A stretch of DNA of 53,086 nucleotides from CAVURW01 sp963743595 (GTDB taxonomy: Bacteria; Verrucomicrobiota; Verrucomicrobiia; Methylacidiphilales; UBA1321). The notes beneath the pieces are model-generated. The model saw nothing but the letters and a program-made list of their open reading frames with translations, ran no database searches and was not told where the DNA came from. The translations under genes were made by a program, and so were the position numbers. Positions 1 through 8,134 of the stretch are shown here, one piece after another; positions within the stretch are counted from its first letter, which is position 1, and each line of letters begins with the position of its first letter. The stretch covers positions 1 through 53,086 of the forward strand of contig CAVURW010000046.1 in NCBI GenBank assembly GCA_963743595.1, written 5' to 3'.

Positions 1-260
1 GCGTTTGCGTAAGACTGTTTGCGTGGATGCGAAAGGGATGCCGAAAGGCTTCGCGTGAAGAGAAACAGCACCCATTTGAAGCTTGAAAAGGCGCCAGGCT
101 GCCGAAAGGATGCCAAAAGGCGTCAAGACGTAGCTGAACCTCTTCCTAGATTTAAGCCTCCTTGTTCCGGTTGTGGGTGGATGATTCGTAAACTAGGCGT
201 AAATTCAACTCCAAAGTGCATTGGAGAGAACTCCCCCAATGCTGCCACTACTACAGGCGA
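1..260. other. Non-coding lead-in with short imperfect repeats
   Basis: I see no convincing gene here. The motif GGATGCCGAAAGG or a close variant (GGATGCGAAAG, GGCTGCCGAAAGG, GGATGCCAAAAGG) occurs about four times between 30 and 125. An open frame crosses the stretch but has no recognisable protein character. It may be the decayed end of an accessory locus, because an immunity-type gene follows. Confidence 0.4.
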
Positions 261-686
261 ATGAAATATTCTGAAGAATTAGAAAGAGTATTGCGTCAGT
301 CAGGGTTGCATCCTAATAGAGTATATTTAGATTGGGAACCCGTAGAAGGCTATACTCTATTTCCAGCGGCTCAAAATATACTTAACGAATTTTCCGGGCT
401 TTATATATACTCAGTAGGCTTTGGAAAACGTATTAAATCGTCAATTGATTTCCGAAAAGGAATAGATCATCCACCAATGTTTAAAAGGTATCCTGACCTT
501 GGTTTATATCCGTTGGGAGAAACGTTCTCTGCTCACGGCAGTTTTGTAGCAGCAAAAAATGGCGACTTTTTTATATACGACCATGTGGGTACTAGCGGAC
601 TTTCGTTCCTTGCATCAACCCTTGTTCGCAGTTTTGAAATTTTGCTTCTGGGTGAAGAATGGCCTGACATTTTCTGCACGCATTGA
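261..686 (+). CDS. SUKH-3-like immunity protein (orphan)
   Basis: A 141-residue protein. The N-terminus resembles the SUKH-3 (SMI1/KNR4-like) family: a short helix with L..SGLHPNR, then a region ending FLYIYS-like after NEFSGL, which corresponds to the family pattern FL.eFGGL. A later GxxxFxAxxGxFFIYDHVG stretch also fits. SUKH proteins are known mainly as immunity proteins of polymorphic toxin systems. No toxin gene is visible, although the window edge is close. I chose the ATG at 261 because the family homology begins there; an upstream in-frame ATG at 216 would add 15 unrelated residues. Family assignment is by pattern only. Confidence 0.6.
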   Translation: MKYSEELERVLRQSGLHPNRVYLDWEPVEGYTLFPAAQNILNEFSGLYIYSVGFGKRIKSSIDFRKGIDHPPMFKRYPDLGLYPLGETFSAHGSFVAAKNGDFFIYDHVGTSGLSFLASTLVRSFEILLLGEEWPDIFCTH

Positions 687-996
687 TCGAGAGTTAGTTC
701 ACTTTGAACTTTTGGTAAAAATTCATGACACCGTCTTTAAGCGATTTAGCTACAAAGAACAGTTGTTTTTAGAAAAACTAAACACGTCGCTGAAAGATCT
801 CTTGAACGTCATCGATGTGAACGAGTTAAAAGCATGTTTCTCTTTTCGTCTTCTATCCCCATTTCAAAAGACTGTGATCAAATCAATCGAAATTATAGTT
901 TTATCGGAACTATATACATCTGGTGAGCTGACTGAAGTTGTGCCTGTACATCTGCTTCAGTTGATGCCTCTGTATGGTACGAGAATCCCACATTGA
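559..996 (+). CDS. Doubtful ORF overlapping the SUKH gene
   Basis: An open frame of 145 codons whose first 128 bases overlap the SUKH-like gene in another frame. The part after 686 reads like a real helical protein (FELLVKIHDTVFKRF, then LNTSLKDLLNVIDVNEL, and a hydrophobic SIEIIVLSEL segment), so a start at the TTG at 712 is possible (about 94 residues). I recognise no family. It could be a second immunity-type gene, a remnant, or chance. Base composition is AT-rich like the preceding gene. Confidence 0.3.
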   Translation: MATFLYTTMWVLADFRSLHQPLFAVLKFCFWVKNGLTFSARIDRELVHFELLVKIHDTVFKRFSYKEQLFLEKLNTSLKDLLNVIDVNELKACFSFRLLSPFQKTVIKSIEIIVLSELYTSGELTEVVPVHLLQLMPLYGTRIPH

Positions 997-1086
997 GGTC
1001 GTAGGGAAAGAGGGGAAAATCCCAAAAAATGTTCGTAAAGTTGGAGATTTTGGCGGGATAGGATGACGAAGTGGGATTTAGGATGC

Positions 1087-1130
1087 CGATGGGGGCTTAG
1101 CCCCCAAACCCCCAGGATTTTTGGGGAGGC
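1087..1130. repeat. Hairpin repeat in the 997-1276 gap
   Basis: GGGGGC-TTA-GCCCCC is a perfect 6-bp-arm hairpin at 1091-1105, followed at once by a second run of C and a GGGG block that could pair. It lies between convergent genes (the end of the ORF at 996 and the sulfatase stop at 1277). It lacks a clear T tract, so it is more like an intergenic palindrome than a textbook terminator. Nothing else is seen in 997-1276. Confidence 0.4.
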
Positions 1131-1276
1131 ATAACAAACAGAAAACGAGCTGGGAAAAGAGAATAGTTACGACCTTATGCTAGGCTTTGTTATGGATCGC
1201 GCCTGTGGCTCATTCGCTGTTTACAGGGCGAGCTTTCGTTTTGGAAAACTTTTTACTGAGGCTCACGAAGTCCGGG

Positions 1277-2992
1277 CTACTCCGTCCCGTCCTCGTAGAG
1301 ATGGGGGCTATCGTCGCCGATTTTGTCCCATTGTGGCCACTTGCCTCCTTTTTCTTTGTCGATCAGCAGTTTTTCAAAAGCTGCCTTGGCATTATGGGAA
1401 ATCACCTCGGCTTCGGCTTGGGTCTTGGGCGTAGTATTCCAAAATTCGTCGATGATGGCTTGGACTTTGGGATATTTCGCATCGGTCTCACCATACTGTT
1501 GGCGAAGTTGCTTCAATTGCGTCTTGAGGTCAGCAATCGTGGCCGCGTATTTCGGGTCATCATAGAGGTTATTCATCTCTTCCGGATCATTTTGTAAGTC
1601 ATAGAATTCCCAGCCCGGCGGTGTTTGAATTCCGCCGCCATCCGTACGAACGCCATAGAAAAAGATAAGGGCGTAGCGCGTTGTGCGTATGCCAAAGTGC
1701 GCGGGATTGTAGTGATGCGCTAGATGCATCCAGTAGCGGTAATAAGTCGCCGTGCGCCAATCAGACGGCGTCTTACCCGTTTCCAGGATGCTGCGAAAAC
1801 TATGCCCCTGCATGTAGGTCGGCGTCGGCACCCCGGCGTAGTCGAGCAGCGTCGGTGCAAAGTCGGTCGTATTGATGATGGCATCGCTGGTGGTCCCCGC
1901 TTTGATAGCTGGGGGATAACGCACGATAAACGGCATTCGCAGGGATTCCTCGTACATCCAACGCTTATCGATGTAATCGTGCTCGCCCAGCCAAATTCCC
2001 TGGTCGGAAGTGTACACGATAATCGTGTTATCCATCAGCCCCTCGCTTTTCATGTAAGTAAAAAGCCGGGCGAGGTTATCATCCACGCCCTTCACGCAGC
2101 GAAGGTATTTCTTGAGGTAAGTTTGATACGATTGCTTTTTCAACTCATCGTCTGAAAGCGGAGAATGGGCATCAAGCCCTCCCAGGGGCAGCATGTTCCG
2201 GAAGACGTTGCGCCGTCCCACCGAGGATCCCAGGTAATGAATCAACTCGTCATTCACGCCTTTGGTAGAAACGGAGCCATGATTACCGTCGTTAAAGAAG
2301 CTGTCTGGATACGGGATTTCCGTGTTTTGCAGGTAGGTGTCGTAGCGGGGCGCGTTCTCGAAATTGTCGTGGGGCGATTTGTAATGAAGGCAGAAAAAGA
2401 ACGGCTTGGATTTATCGCGATTCTTGAGCCAATCAATCGTGGAATCGGTTACAACGTCCGCTTCATGCCCCACCGTCTGCACTTTGTTATTCGGGTAAAC
2501 ACCTTTGCCTTTCTCAAAGAATTCGGGGTTGAAATAGTGACCTTGTCCGGGAAGGACCTTGTAGTAATCGAACGCGGCCGGTTCCGCTGTGAGATGCCAC
2601 TTGCCGACAATGGCCGTCTGGTACCCCGCATCGTGCATCAGTTTAGGAAGATACTGGCGCTCCGGTGGAAGTGGTTGCTCCAGCCAAAGCACGCCATTAA
2701 CCTGAGAATATTGGCCAGACATGATCGAGGCACGGCTGGGTGAACAAATGGAATTAATACAAAAGCACCGATCAAATCGAATTCCTTCCTTCGCCAATTT
2801 ATCGATGGTGGGCGTCGGATTTAAAGGCGCGAGCCGTCCCCCGTAGACACCGACGGCCTGTGTCGTGTGATCGTCAGCCATGATGTAAAGGATATTGGGC
2901 TTCGCCGGAGCAGGGGCCGGATCACCGGACTGTGCATGTAGAACACCGGCTAGCAGCCCAGACAATAGGCAAGCGAATATGGATCTTTTCAT
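1277..2992 (-). CDS. Secreted sulfatase (S1 family, Cys-type)
   Basis: A 571-residue alkaline-phosphatase-fold sulfatase. Residues 1-20 form a signal peptide (MKRSIFACLLSGLLAGVLHA). NILYIMADDH at 33-42 supplies the metal-binding Asp pair. CSPSRA starting at C83 is the sulfatase signature, whose Cys is matured to formylglycine by a formylglycine-generating enzyme not present here. TSDQG and GEHDYIDKRWMYEESLRMPFI-type motifs lie mid-protein. The C-terminal part (WEFYDLQNDPEEMNNLYDDP) is typical of choline/heparan/polysaccharide sulfatases. It probably removes sulfate from a polysaccharide or glycan in the periplasm; the substrate is unknown. It stands alone, with 134 bases separating it from the next gene on the same strand. 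Confidence 0.93.
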   Translation of the reverse strand: MKRSIFACLLSGLLAGVLHAQSGDPAPAPAKPNILYIMADDHTTQAVGVYGGRLAPLNPTPTIDKLAKEGIRFDRCFCINSICSPSRASIMSGQYSQVNGVLWLEQPLPPERQYLPKLMHDAGYQTAIVGKWHLTAEPAAFDYYKVLPGQGHYFNPEFFEKGKGVYPNNKVQTVGHEADVVTDSTIDWLKNRDKSKPFFFCLHYKSPHDNFENAPRYDTYLQNTEIPYPDSFFNDGNHGSVSTKGVNDELIHYLGSSVGRRNVFRNMLPLGGLDAHSPLSDDELKKQSYQTYLKKYLRCVKGVDDNLARLFTYMKSEGLMDNTIIVYTSDQGIWLGEHDYIDKRWMYEESLRMPFIVRYPPAIKAGTTSDAIINTTDFAPTLLDYAGVPTPTYMQGHSFRSILETGKTPSDWRTATYYRYWMHLAHHYNPAHFGIRTTRYALIFFYGVRTDGGGIQTPPGWEFYDLQNDPEEMNNLYDDPKYAATIADLKTQLKQLRQQYGETDAKYPKVQAIIDEFWNTTPKTQAEAEVISHNAKAAFEKLLIDKEKGGKWPQWDKIGDDSPHLYEDGTE

Positions 2993-3126
2993 GGAAAGGC
3001 CTAACCCAAGGCATCGGCAATCTGCTCTAAGTGTGGAACACGATCTCTTATTCGTTTGAAGTTGAGAAGAGAAAAGCGTTCAGATGGGTTCTCGATTAGA
3101 TGAGTGTCAAATCGTAGCACCCAAAA

Positions 3127-4011
3127 CTAATCGATCAACCGCTTCGTCATGTCTCCGTAGGCATCGATTCGGCGATCGCGTAGGAACGGCCAGTGCGTCC
3201 GTTGGGTGTCGACAGTGTCTAAATCGACCTGCTGAATCAGGATCTGTTCGGTGTCGATGCTTCCCTTCGTCATGATTTGACCAGAGACATTCGCAACGAA
3301 ACTTTGACCCCAGAACTCGATTCCATCGCCACCGATGGGGCGCTCATGGCCGACGCGATTCACCACCGCCACATAACAACCGTTCGCCACGGCGTGAGAC
3401 CGCTGAATCGTTTCCCACGAGCTATGATGCGCCTCGCCGTACTTCGCTTTTTCACTTGGGTGCCAGCCAATCGCGGTGGGGTAGAACAGGATTTGCGCGC
3501 CTGCAAGAGCCGTCAATCGCGCGCCTTCCGGGTACCATTGATCCCAACAAATCAACACGCCGATTCGGCCGAACTTAGTGGTCCATGCCTTGAAGCCTAG
3601 ATCGCCCGGCGTGAAATAAAACTTCTCGTAAAAAAGCGGATCGTCCGGGATGTGCATCTTGCGATAACGGCCCAGAACAGTTCCATCGGCGTCAATAATC
3701 ACCGCCGTATTGTGGTAAAGCCCGGCAGTTCGCTTTTCGAAAAGCGACGCGATCACCACCACGCCACGTTCCTTGGCAAGTTGCGCAAAGGCCACGGTGC
3801 TCGGGCCGTTTGGGATCTCTTCGGCCAGCGCAAAATGGGCGTGGTCCTCGCTCTGGCAAAAATACTCAGAAGCGTAGAGTTCTTGTGTGCAGATGATTTG
3901 CGCACCTCTATCTGCCGCAGCGTGCGCCAACTTCAGCGTCCGCTCTAAATTCACAGAAGGTTTGGGATCGGCTGTCGTCTGTAACAGCCCTAAAGTCACG
4001 AGCTTACTCAT
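3127..4011 (-). CDS. aguB: N-carbamoylputrescine amidase (nitrilase family)
   Basis: A 294-residue carbon-nitrogen hydrolase, the usual AguB length. The catalytic Glu-Lys-Cys triad is visible: E44 in CTQELY, K118 in RYRKMHIPD and C155 in LICWDQWYPE. The FYFTPGDLGF and ATAIGWHP-like segments (here PTAIGWHPSEK) are characteristic of AguB/CPA rather than of other nitrilases. It hydrolyses N-carbamoylputrescine to putrescine, CO2 and ammonia in the agmatine route of polyamine synthesis. The usual partner, agmatine deiminase, is not in the window. It lies 48 bases downstream of lpxD on the same strand and could be cotranscribed. Confidence 0.9.
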   Translation of the reverse strand: MSKLVTLGLLQTTADPKPSVNLERTLKLAHAAADRGAQIICTQELYASEYFCQSEDHAHFALAEEIPNGPSTVAFAQLAKERGVVVIASLFEKRTAGLYHNTAVIIDADGTVLGRYRKMHIPDDPLFYEKFYFTPGDLGFKAWTTKFGRIGVLICWDQWYPEGARLTALAGAQILFYPTAIGWHPSEKAKYGEAHHSSWETIQRSHAVANGCYVAVVNRVGHERPIGGDGIEFWGQSFVANVSGQIMTKGSIDTEQILIQQVDLDTVDTQRTHWPFLRDRRIDAYGDMTKRLID

Positions 4012-4059
4012 TCGGTTACGTTGCCGCCTAATCGCGGGTCTGGCAAGTCCTGCGCAGCG

Positions 4060-5091
4060 TTAACCGCCCGAACTTTTCTCCAGCGCTGCGATCTTCTCTT
4101 CCAGCTCCTGGACCCGCTTCACAAGCTCGGGTAAACGTCGGACCATCGCTTCTTGGCGAAGGCTTTCTTTGAGCGGAATCGCGTGATGACCCGCAACGAC
4201 TGCGCCCGGCGGCACGTCTTTGCTCACGCCAGCTTGGGCCGTCACGGTGGCTTTATCTCCGATCGTGATATGGCCCACGGTTCCCACCTGACCCGCCAGA
4301 GTCACATACCTGCCGAGCGTGGTGCTGCCAGAAATTCCGGTCTGCGCCACGATGATCGAGTGCGGGCCGACCACCACGTTATGCGCGATTTGCACCAGGT
4401 TATCGATCTTTGTCCCCTCACCGATCCAAGTGCGGCCAAACCGTCCGCGATCAATCGTCGTGTTGGCACCGATTTCCACGTCATTGCCCAATTCCACGTA
4501 ACCGATTTGTGCAATCTTCACATGTTTGCCCTGGTCCATTTCGTAACCGAACCCATCGCTGCCGATGACTGCGCCCGGCTGCAAGATCACACGATTCCCG
4601 ATGATCGCGCGCTCGCGAACCACGACATTCGCGTATATCAAACAATCATCACCGATCTTGCTTTCGGCACCAATATAACTGCCCGCACCGATTACGGTGC
4701 CCGATCCTATCGTGACATCGTCTTCGATCACCGCATTGGCTTGGATGCTTACGCGATCGCCTAAAACGACTTTGTCGCCGATTACCGCTGAAGGATGGAC
4801 ACCTTCTTTCGGTACAAGCGAGGCCGGCGCAAACCACTTACACACCAGGCCGAAAGCACGTGAGGGTGAGCCGACACGAATTTGAGGAAAGTCGTAATCG
4901 GGGCCTTGATCTGAAACGAGAATAACGCCCGCTTTCGAAACGAGCGCGGCACTCTCGTACTTACTATTTGCCAGGAACGAGATCTCAGTCGGCAGCGCCA
5001 ATTTGAGATCGTTAACAGCGGAAATCTTGAGGCGGCTATCCACGTTTACAGGACGGCCACCGAGCGCCTCACAAATATCCTCAACCGTCAT
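4060..5091 (-). CDS. lpxD: UDP-3-O-acylglucosamine N-acyltransferase
   Basis: A 343-residue LpxD of standard length. Residues 1-95 form the uridine-binding domain. Residues about 98-300 form the left-handed beta-helix of hexapeptide repeats (e.g. IGDKVVLGDRVSIQANAVI). Catalytic His237 lies in NLVQIAHNVVVG, and SDGFGYE at 178-184 is the family's acyl/substrate loop. A C-terminal coiled helix (PELVKRVQELEEKIAALEK) is typical. It adds the second 3-hydroxyacyl chain to UDP-acyl-glucosamine in lipid A synthesis, so the organism should make lipid A. It follows the ompH/skp gene by 24 bases, the classical skp-lpxD arrangement. Confidence 0.96.
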   Translation of the reverse strand: MTVEDICEALGGRPVNVDSRLKISAVNDLKLALPTEISFLANSKYESAALVSKAGVILVSDQGPDYDFPQIRVGSPSRAFGLVCKWFAPASLVPKEGVHPSAVIGDKVVLGDRVSIQANAVIEDDVTIGSGTVIGAGSYIGAESKIGDDCLIYANVVVRERAIIGNRVILQPGAVIGSDGFGYEMDQGKHVKIAQIGYVELGNDVEIGANTTIDRGRFGRTWIGEGTKIDNLVQIAHNVVVGPHSIIVAQTGISGSTTLGRYVTLAGQVGTVGHITIGDKATVTAQAGVSKDVPPGAVVAGHHAIPLKESLRQEAMVRRLPELVKRVQELEEKIAALEKSSGG

Positions 5092-5115
5092 TCGAGTACT
5101 CGTTGTCGCGAGGGA

Positions 5116-5742
5116 TTAATGCGAGACCGGAAGTGCTGGAGCGCCACCTGCAGGGGGAGCAACGGGAGCCTTGGGAGCACCGGCATTCAGCCTGGCGATG
5201 ATTTCATTCGAGATATCGAGAACTGCTGGCGACGTGTAGATCAGTACCGGGGAACCTGTGCTGGCAGAGGCACCGGATTTATCGAAAACGAGATCGAGCG
5301 CGTGGGCCGCTGCGTACTCGTTCACGACCTTTTGCACGTCGTCCACCAAGCCATGTTCGCGCATTCCCTTTTCATTTTGGAAAGTCTTCATGAAATCGTC
5401 CCGCTTCTTTTCCATGTTTTGCTGGAGCGATTGAATGGACGATTGCAGGTCCTGGAGCTTTTCGCGGACCTGATCCTTAGCGGCCTGGGAAATCGTGGGG
5501 TCTTGGAACTTTTTACCGAGATCCTCGTACTCCGTCTCTTTCTTTTGAAGATCCACTTCATCCTCTTGGAACGAACGCACAAAGGTATTCTCTTCATCCT
5601 TCAATTGGCCATAGACCTGTTCGGAACGGTAGTAACCCTTAATCACCTTCACGATATCGACAGTGGCAATTCGCGTTTGCGAAAAAGCAGGGACAACCGA
5701 AACCAAAACCAAGATGCTAACTAGAACAGAGAACTTTTTCAT
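5116..5742 (-). CDS. OmpH/Skp family periplasmic chaperone
   Basis: A 208-residue OmpH-family protein. Residues 1-21 are a signal peptide (ending AFSQ). TRIATVDIVKVIKGYYRSEQ matches the Skp start. A long, charged coiled coil follows (about 45-130), forming the tentacle of the trimer, and the terminal segment ALDLVFDKSG...VLIYTSPAVLDIS matches the family's closing beta strands. A Pro/Ala-rich tail (APKAPVAPPAGGAPALP) is extra. Skp holds unfolded outer-membrane proteins in the periplasm for the BAM complex. It lies directly upstream of lpxD on the same strand, which supports the call. Confidence 0.92.
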   Translation of the reverse strand: MKKFSVLVSILVLVSVVPAFSQTRIATVDIVKVIKGYYRSEQVYGQLKDEENTFVRSFQEDEVDLQKKETEYEDLGKKFQDPTISQAAKDQVREKLQDLQSSIQSLQQNMEKKRDDFMKTFQNEKGMREHGLVDDVQKVVNEYAAAHALDLVFDKSGASASTGSPVLIYTSPAVLDISNEIIARLNAGAPKAPVAPPAGGAPALPVSH

Positions 5743-5814
5743 GTATGAAGCAGCGGAGCGTCTCAGACTTGCCCCTGGACGTCAAAACTAAAACAGTTTA
5801 GCGCGATGCATTTA

Positions 5815-6177
5815 CTACTCGTTTGCCTGTTTAAGGTACTCTTTTAGCTCGGTAACGCGCTCTTTTGTCAAAGTCTCTTGCTTGAGCATGTTAACGCTCG
5901 ATTCGATCGTGCCACCCCGATTGGAGTCGGCAGCGAAATCGCCCTCAGCCGTGCGAAACGCCACCCAAGCGCGCTGGGCAGCAACCAGCTTTTTCTTAGC
6001 GATATCGTCCGGCTGGAGTTTTACCAGCTTTTGATAAACTTGATTCAATTCGTCATCGGCGGCTTTAAAGGCGTCTCCCGCTTGCTGCGTCATATCGGCC
6101 TGGGTCTGCGCTTGGCTAAAACGACCAATCGAAAAAGCGAGCAGAACAACGAGAAGATAGGGCAGGTATTTTGTCAT
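5815..6177 (-). CDS. LprI-like (DUF1311) exported protein
   Basis: A 120-residue protein with an N-terminal signal or anchor segment (YLPYLLVVLLAFSIGRFSQA). The body carries the LprI N-terminal-domain pattern: ADDELNQVYQKLVKLQ, then LVAAQRAWVAFRTAEGDFA, then a closing helix. Members include the mycobacterial lysozyme inhibitor LprI and many uncharacterised periplasmic proteins, but the usual cysteines are absent. It sits 12 bases downstream of a second, divergent member on the same strand, so the two are likely one transcript. Function here is unknown; lysozyme inhibition is only a family-level possibility. Confidence 0.8.
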   Translation of the reverse strand: MTKYLPYLLVVLLAFSIGRFSQAQTQADMTQQAGDAFKAADDELNQVYQKLVKLQPDDIAKKKLVAAQRAWVAFRTAEGDFAADSNRGGTIESSVNMLKQETLTKERVTELKEYLKQANE

Positions 6178-6189
6178 AAAAATAGTCGG

Positions 6190-6699
6190 CTAGGAGGCGA
6201 ATCTCCGCGTGGGGGGCGTGGGTGGAATCGTTGGCGCAGGAGTCACGAGATAAGGCTCGGTCTGCTCAGGAGGCCGTGTCGGGTATCGTTTATCGAAGCT
6301 GTAATGGATCTGGTAAGTCGGGTAAACCAGTGTCGGTGTTGGCGCAGGTGGCGGAGGATGAATCGCCTCCATCTGGCTCAATTCTTGTATGCGCGCTTTG
6401 GTTAAATCTTCCATCGCCGCTTGGAACTTAGGGTCACCTGAATTCCGCGTTCCAGCGATCCAGACTGCTTGGTGAATGCGGTAGTTTTCCCAGGCATCCT
6501 CTGCCTGCAGGAGCTTCTGGCGCAGATCGTCGTTGGTCTGAGTTCCGTAGACTTCTGTAAATTTTTGCTGCAATTGTTGAGCGAGGTCGGCATTTTTGAG
6601 GACGCCTTGGGGTGCGAAATATTGGCACAGCGCACCCGATTTGCAGGCCAGCGAGAGCACCAAACAGAGGGTCATTACAGTTACAAAACGTCGATTCAT
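6190..6699 (-). CDS. Divergent LprI-like exported protein
   Basis: A 169-residue protein with a signal peptide (MNRRFVTVMTLCLVLSLACKSGALC; a Cys at 19 might act as a lipobox, but poorly). The middle (LAQQLQQKFTEVYGTQTNDDLRQKLLQAEDAWENYRIHQAVW) matches the same DUF1311/LprI pattern as its downstream neighbour, more weakly. The C-terminal 60 residues are proline-rich and low complexity (PPPPAPTPTLVYPTY, then PTRPPEQTEP), perhaps a wall- or peptidoglycan-spanning spacer. The pair looks like a local duplication followed by divergence. Function unknown. Confidence 0.7.
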   Translation of the reverse strand: MNRRFVTVMTLCLVLSLACKSGALCQYFAPQGVLKNADLAQQLQQKFTEVYGTQTNDDLRQKLLQAEDAWENYRIHQAVWIAGTRNSGDPKFQAAMEDLTKARIQELSQMEAIHPPPPAPTPTLVYPTYQIHYSFDKRYPTRPPEQTEPYLVTPAPTIPPTPPTRRFAS

Positions 6700-6794
6700 G
6701 GGTTGTTTAAAGAAATGATGTTGATAGAGTTATGAAGACGTTCCCTCAAAAACGCAATCGCCTAGTGTCCTTTAAGATAAGCACGTAATCGGAA

Positions 6795-8096
6795 ATGAGC
6801 GAACACGCTGCCCGCCCCAAGCCCACCCCAAAATCTGCGCCGCATCACCGTCGAATCGTTGTCTTCATCCCCGCGTATGAAGCCTCTCTGCTCTATGATT
6901 CCTATGTGCGCTCGCCGAATGTACCGCCGCCGCTAATCTGGGGCTCTGTAGATGGCCTGCGTAAGGCGAATCTGTACGGTGCCCTGCGCCTGCCGACGCC
7001 GCTGGTCCCGAAGTGCATGCTGAAGGCCGGCCCGATCGAGGTTTACAAGCCGTTCGTGCAATTCCTCACGCGCCCGACGTCACGATTCGCACCGTTTCAG
7101 GAGGGGGTCGATTTCTTCCATCACTCCTATGATTGGCGACAAGATCTCCTTTCCGTTTTGGTTCCCCAACTGGCCGAGGCACTTCATCGCTACACAGAAA
7201 TCTACAAAGAGGCCTGCCCACACTCCGCCTCGGACCCGGAGATCATCATTGTCGCGCACAGCATGGGCGGTTTGCTCGTGCGAACACTCCTTCAACTTCA
7301 GCCGGAATGGGCGGAGCGCATCAGCCGTTTCTTTATGCTCGGCACACCGAATCGCGGTTCCATCAAAGCCGTGAAGACGCTGGCTGTCGGCCCCGGTGGG
7401 TTGCGCGAAAACGAGCTCCGCTTTCCCGTTTCGCTCCTGCGCTGGCTCCCGAATCAGGTGACGCTCGCCCTCACCCAGTTGGTGGCCATCACACGTCCCA
7501 GCCTTTACTATCTTCTCCCCCAAGATGATCCGCACTGGATCGTTCCGAATCTCAGCAGCTCGAAGCGCCCCCATCGATTTGGAGCTGAGGATCTCCTGCA
7601 CCTAGCCACGTGGCGTCACTTCTGGCCTAGTGCAGAGCTGGAGAACGAATTATTTTTGAAGCCGTGGCTCGAGCGTGAACACGACGCGGGTCGGCCCCTA
7701 CGTCCCCGCCACGAGTACGAGTATTGCCAAGATGAGCACCTGCCCAAGCTCAAGAAAATGCTTCATGATGTCACCAAATGGCGGAAATTGCTCGGTCCCG
7801 TGAGCACCACGGACGCCGCCCTCACACGGCCCGGTGAACCCTCGCGGCTTTGGGCGGTTACAGGCACACAACTTAAGACGCCCCGAGGATTTCAACTCAA
7901 TGGCAAGCCGCTACCCATCGCCGACGCAAATTTCCACGATTATTCCGACGGCGATGAAACGGTTACCTCTTCCAGCGTTCTAGATGACCTTGATCCCAGA
8001 GCCGCAAATGTCCTGCAACTTCCCAAAGTCTCCCACGGGCAGATGGTTAACAGCCCCATCTTTTGGGATAAGCTCGCCCACTTTTTACGGTCTTGA
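6795..8096 (+). CDS. LCAT-like alpha/beta-hydrolase (acyltransferase or lipase)
   Basis: A 433-residue cytoplasmic-looking alpha/beta-hydrolase of the lecithin:cholesterol acyltransferase type. VVFIPAYEASLLYDSYV near 22-38 resembles the LCAT entry strand (VPGIMGSRL pattern), and FFHHSYDWRQDLL at 108-119 is the LCAT YDWR motif. The nucleophile is S156 in VAHSMGG. The likely acid is D387 in DGDETV, and the His is H414 in KVSHGQMV. No signal peptide is seen. Such proteins cleave or transfer acyl chains of phospholipids; the true substrate is unknown. It is followed 38 bases later by the membrane protein at 8135. Confidence 0.82.
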   Translation: MSEHAARPKPTPKSAPHHRRIVVFIPAYEASLLYDSYVRSPNVPPPLIWGSVDGLRKANLYGALRLPTPLVPKCMLKAGPIEVYKPFVQFLTRPTSRFAPFQEGVDFFHHSYDWRQDLLSVLVPQLAEALHRYTEIYKEACPHSASDPEIIIVAHSMGGLLVRTLLQLQPEWAERISRFFMLGTPNRGSIKAVKTLAVGPGGLRENELRFPVSLLRWLPNQVTLALTQLVAITRPSLYYLLPQDDPHWIVPNLSSSKRPHRFGAEDLLHLATWRHFWPSAELENELFLKPWLEREHDAGRPLRPRHEYEYCQDEHLPKLKKMLHDVTKWRKLLGPVSTTDAALTRPGEPSRLWAVTGTQLKTPRGFQLNGKPLPIADANFHDYSDGDETVTSSSVLDDLDPRAANVLQLPKVSHGQMVNSPIFWDKLAHFLRS

Positions 8097-8134
8097 TTTT
8101 ACCGTGATCCAGTTATGGTTAGCGCAATAGAGAC

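Noticed and set aside
5743..5814. Terminator between the LprI-like and ompH genes
   Set aside because: A short CTAAAC/GTTTAG palindrome exists but the stem is only about six AT-rich pairs and has no T tract.
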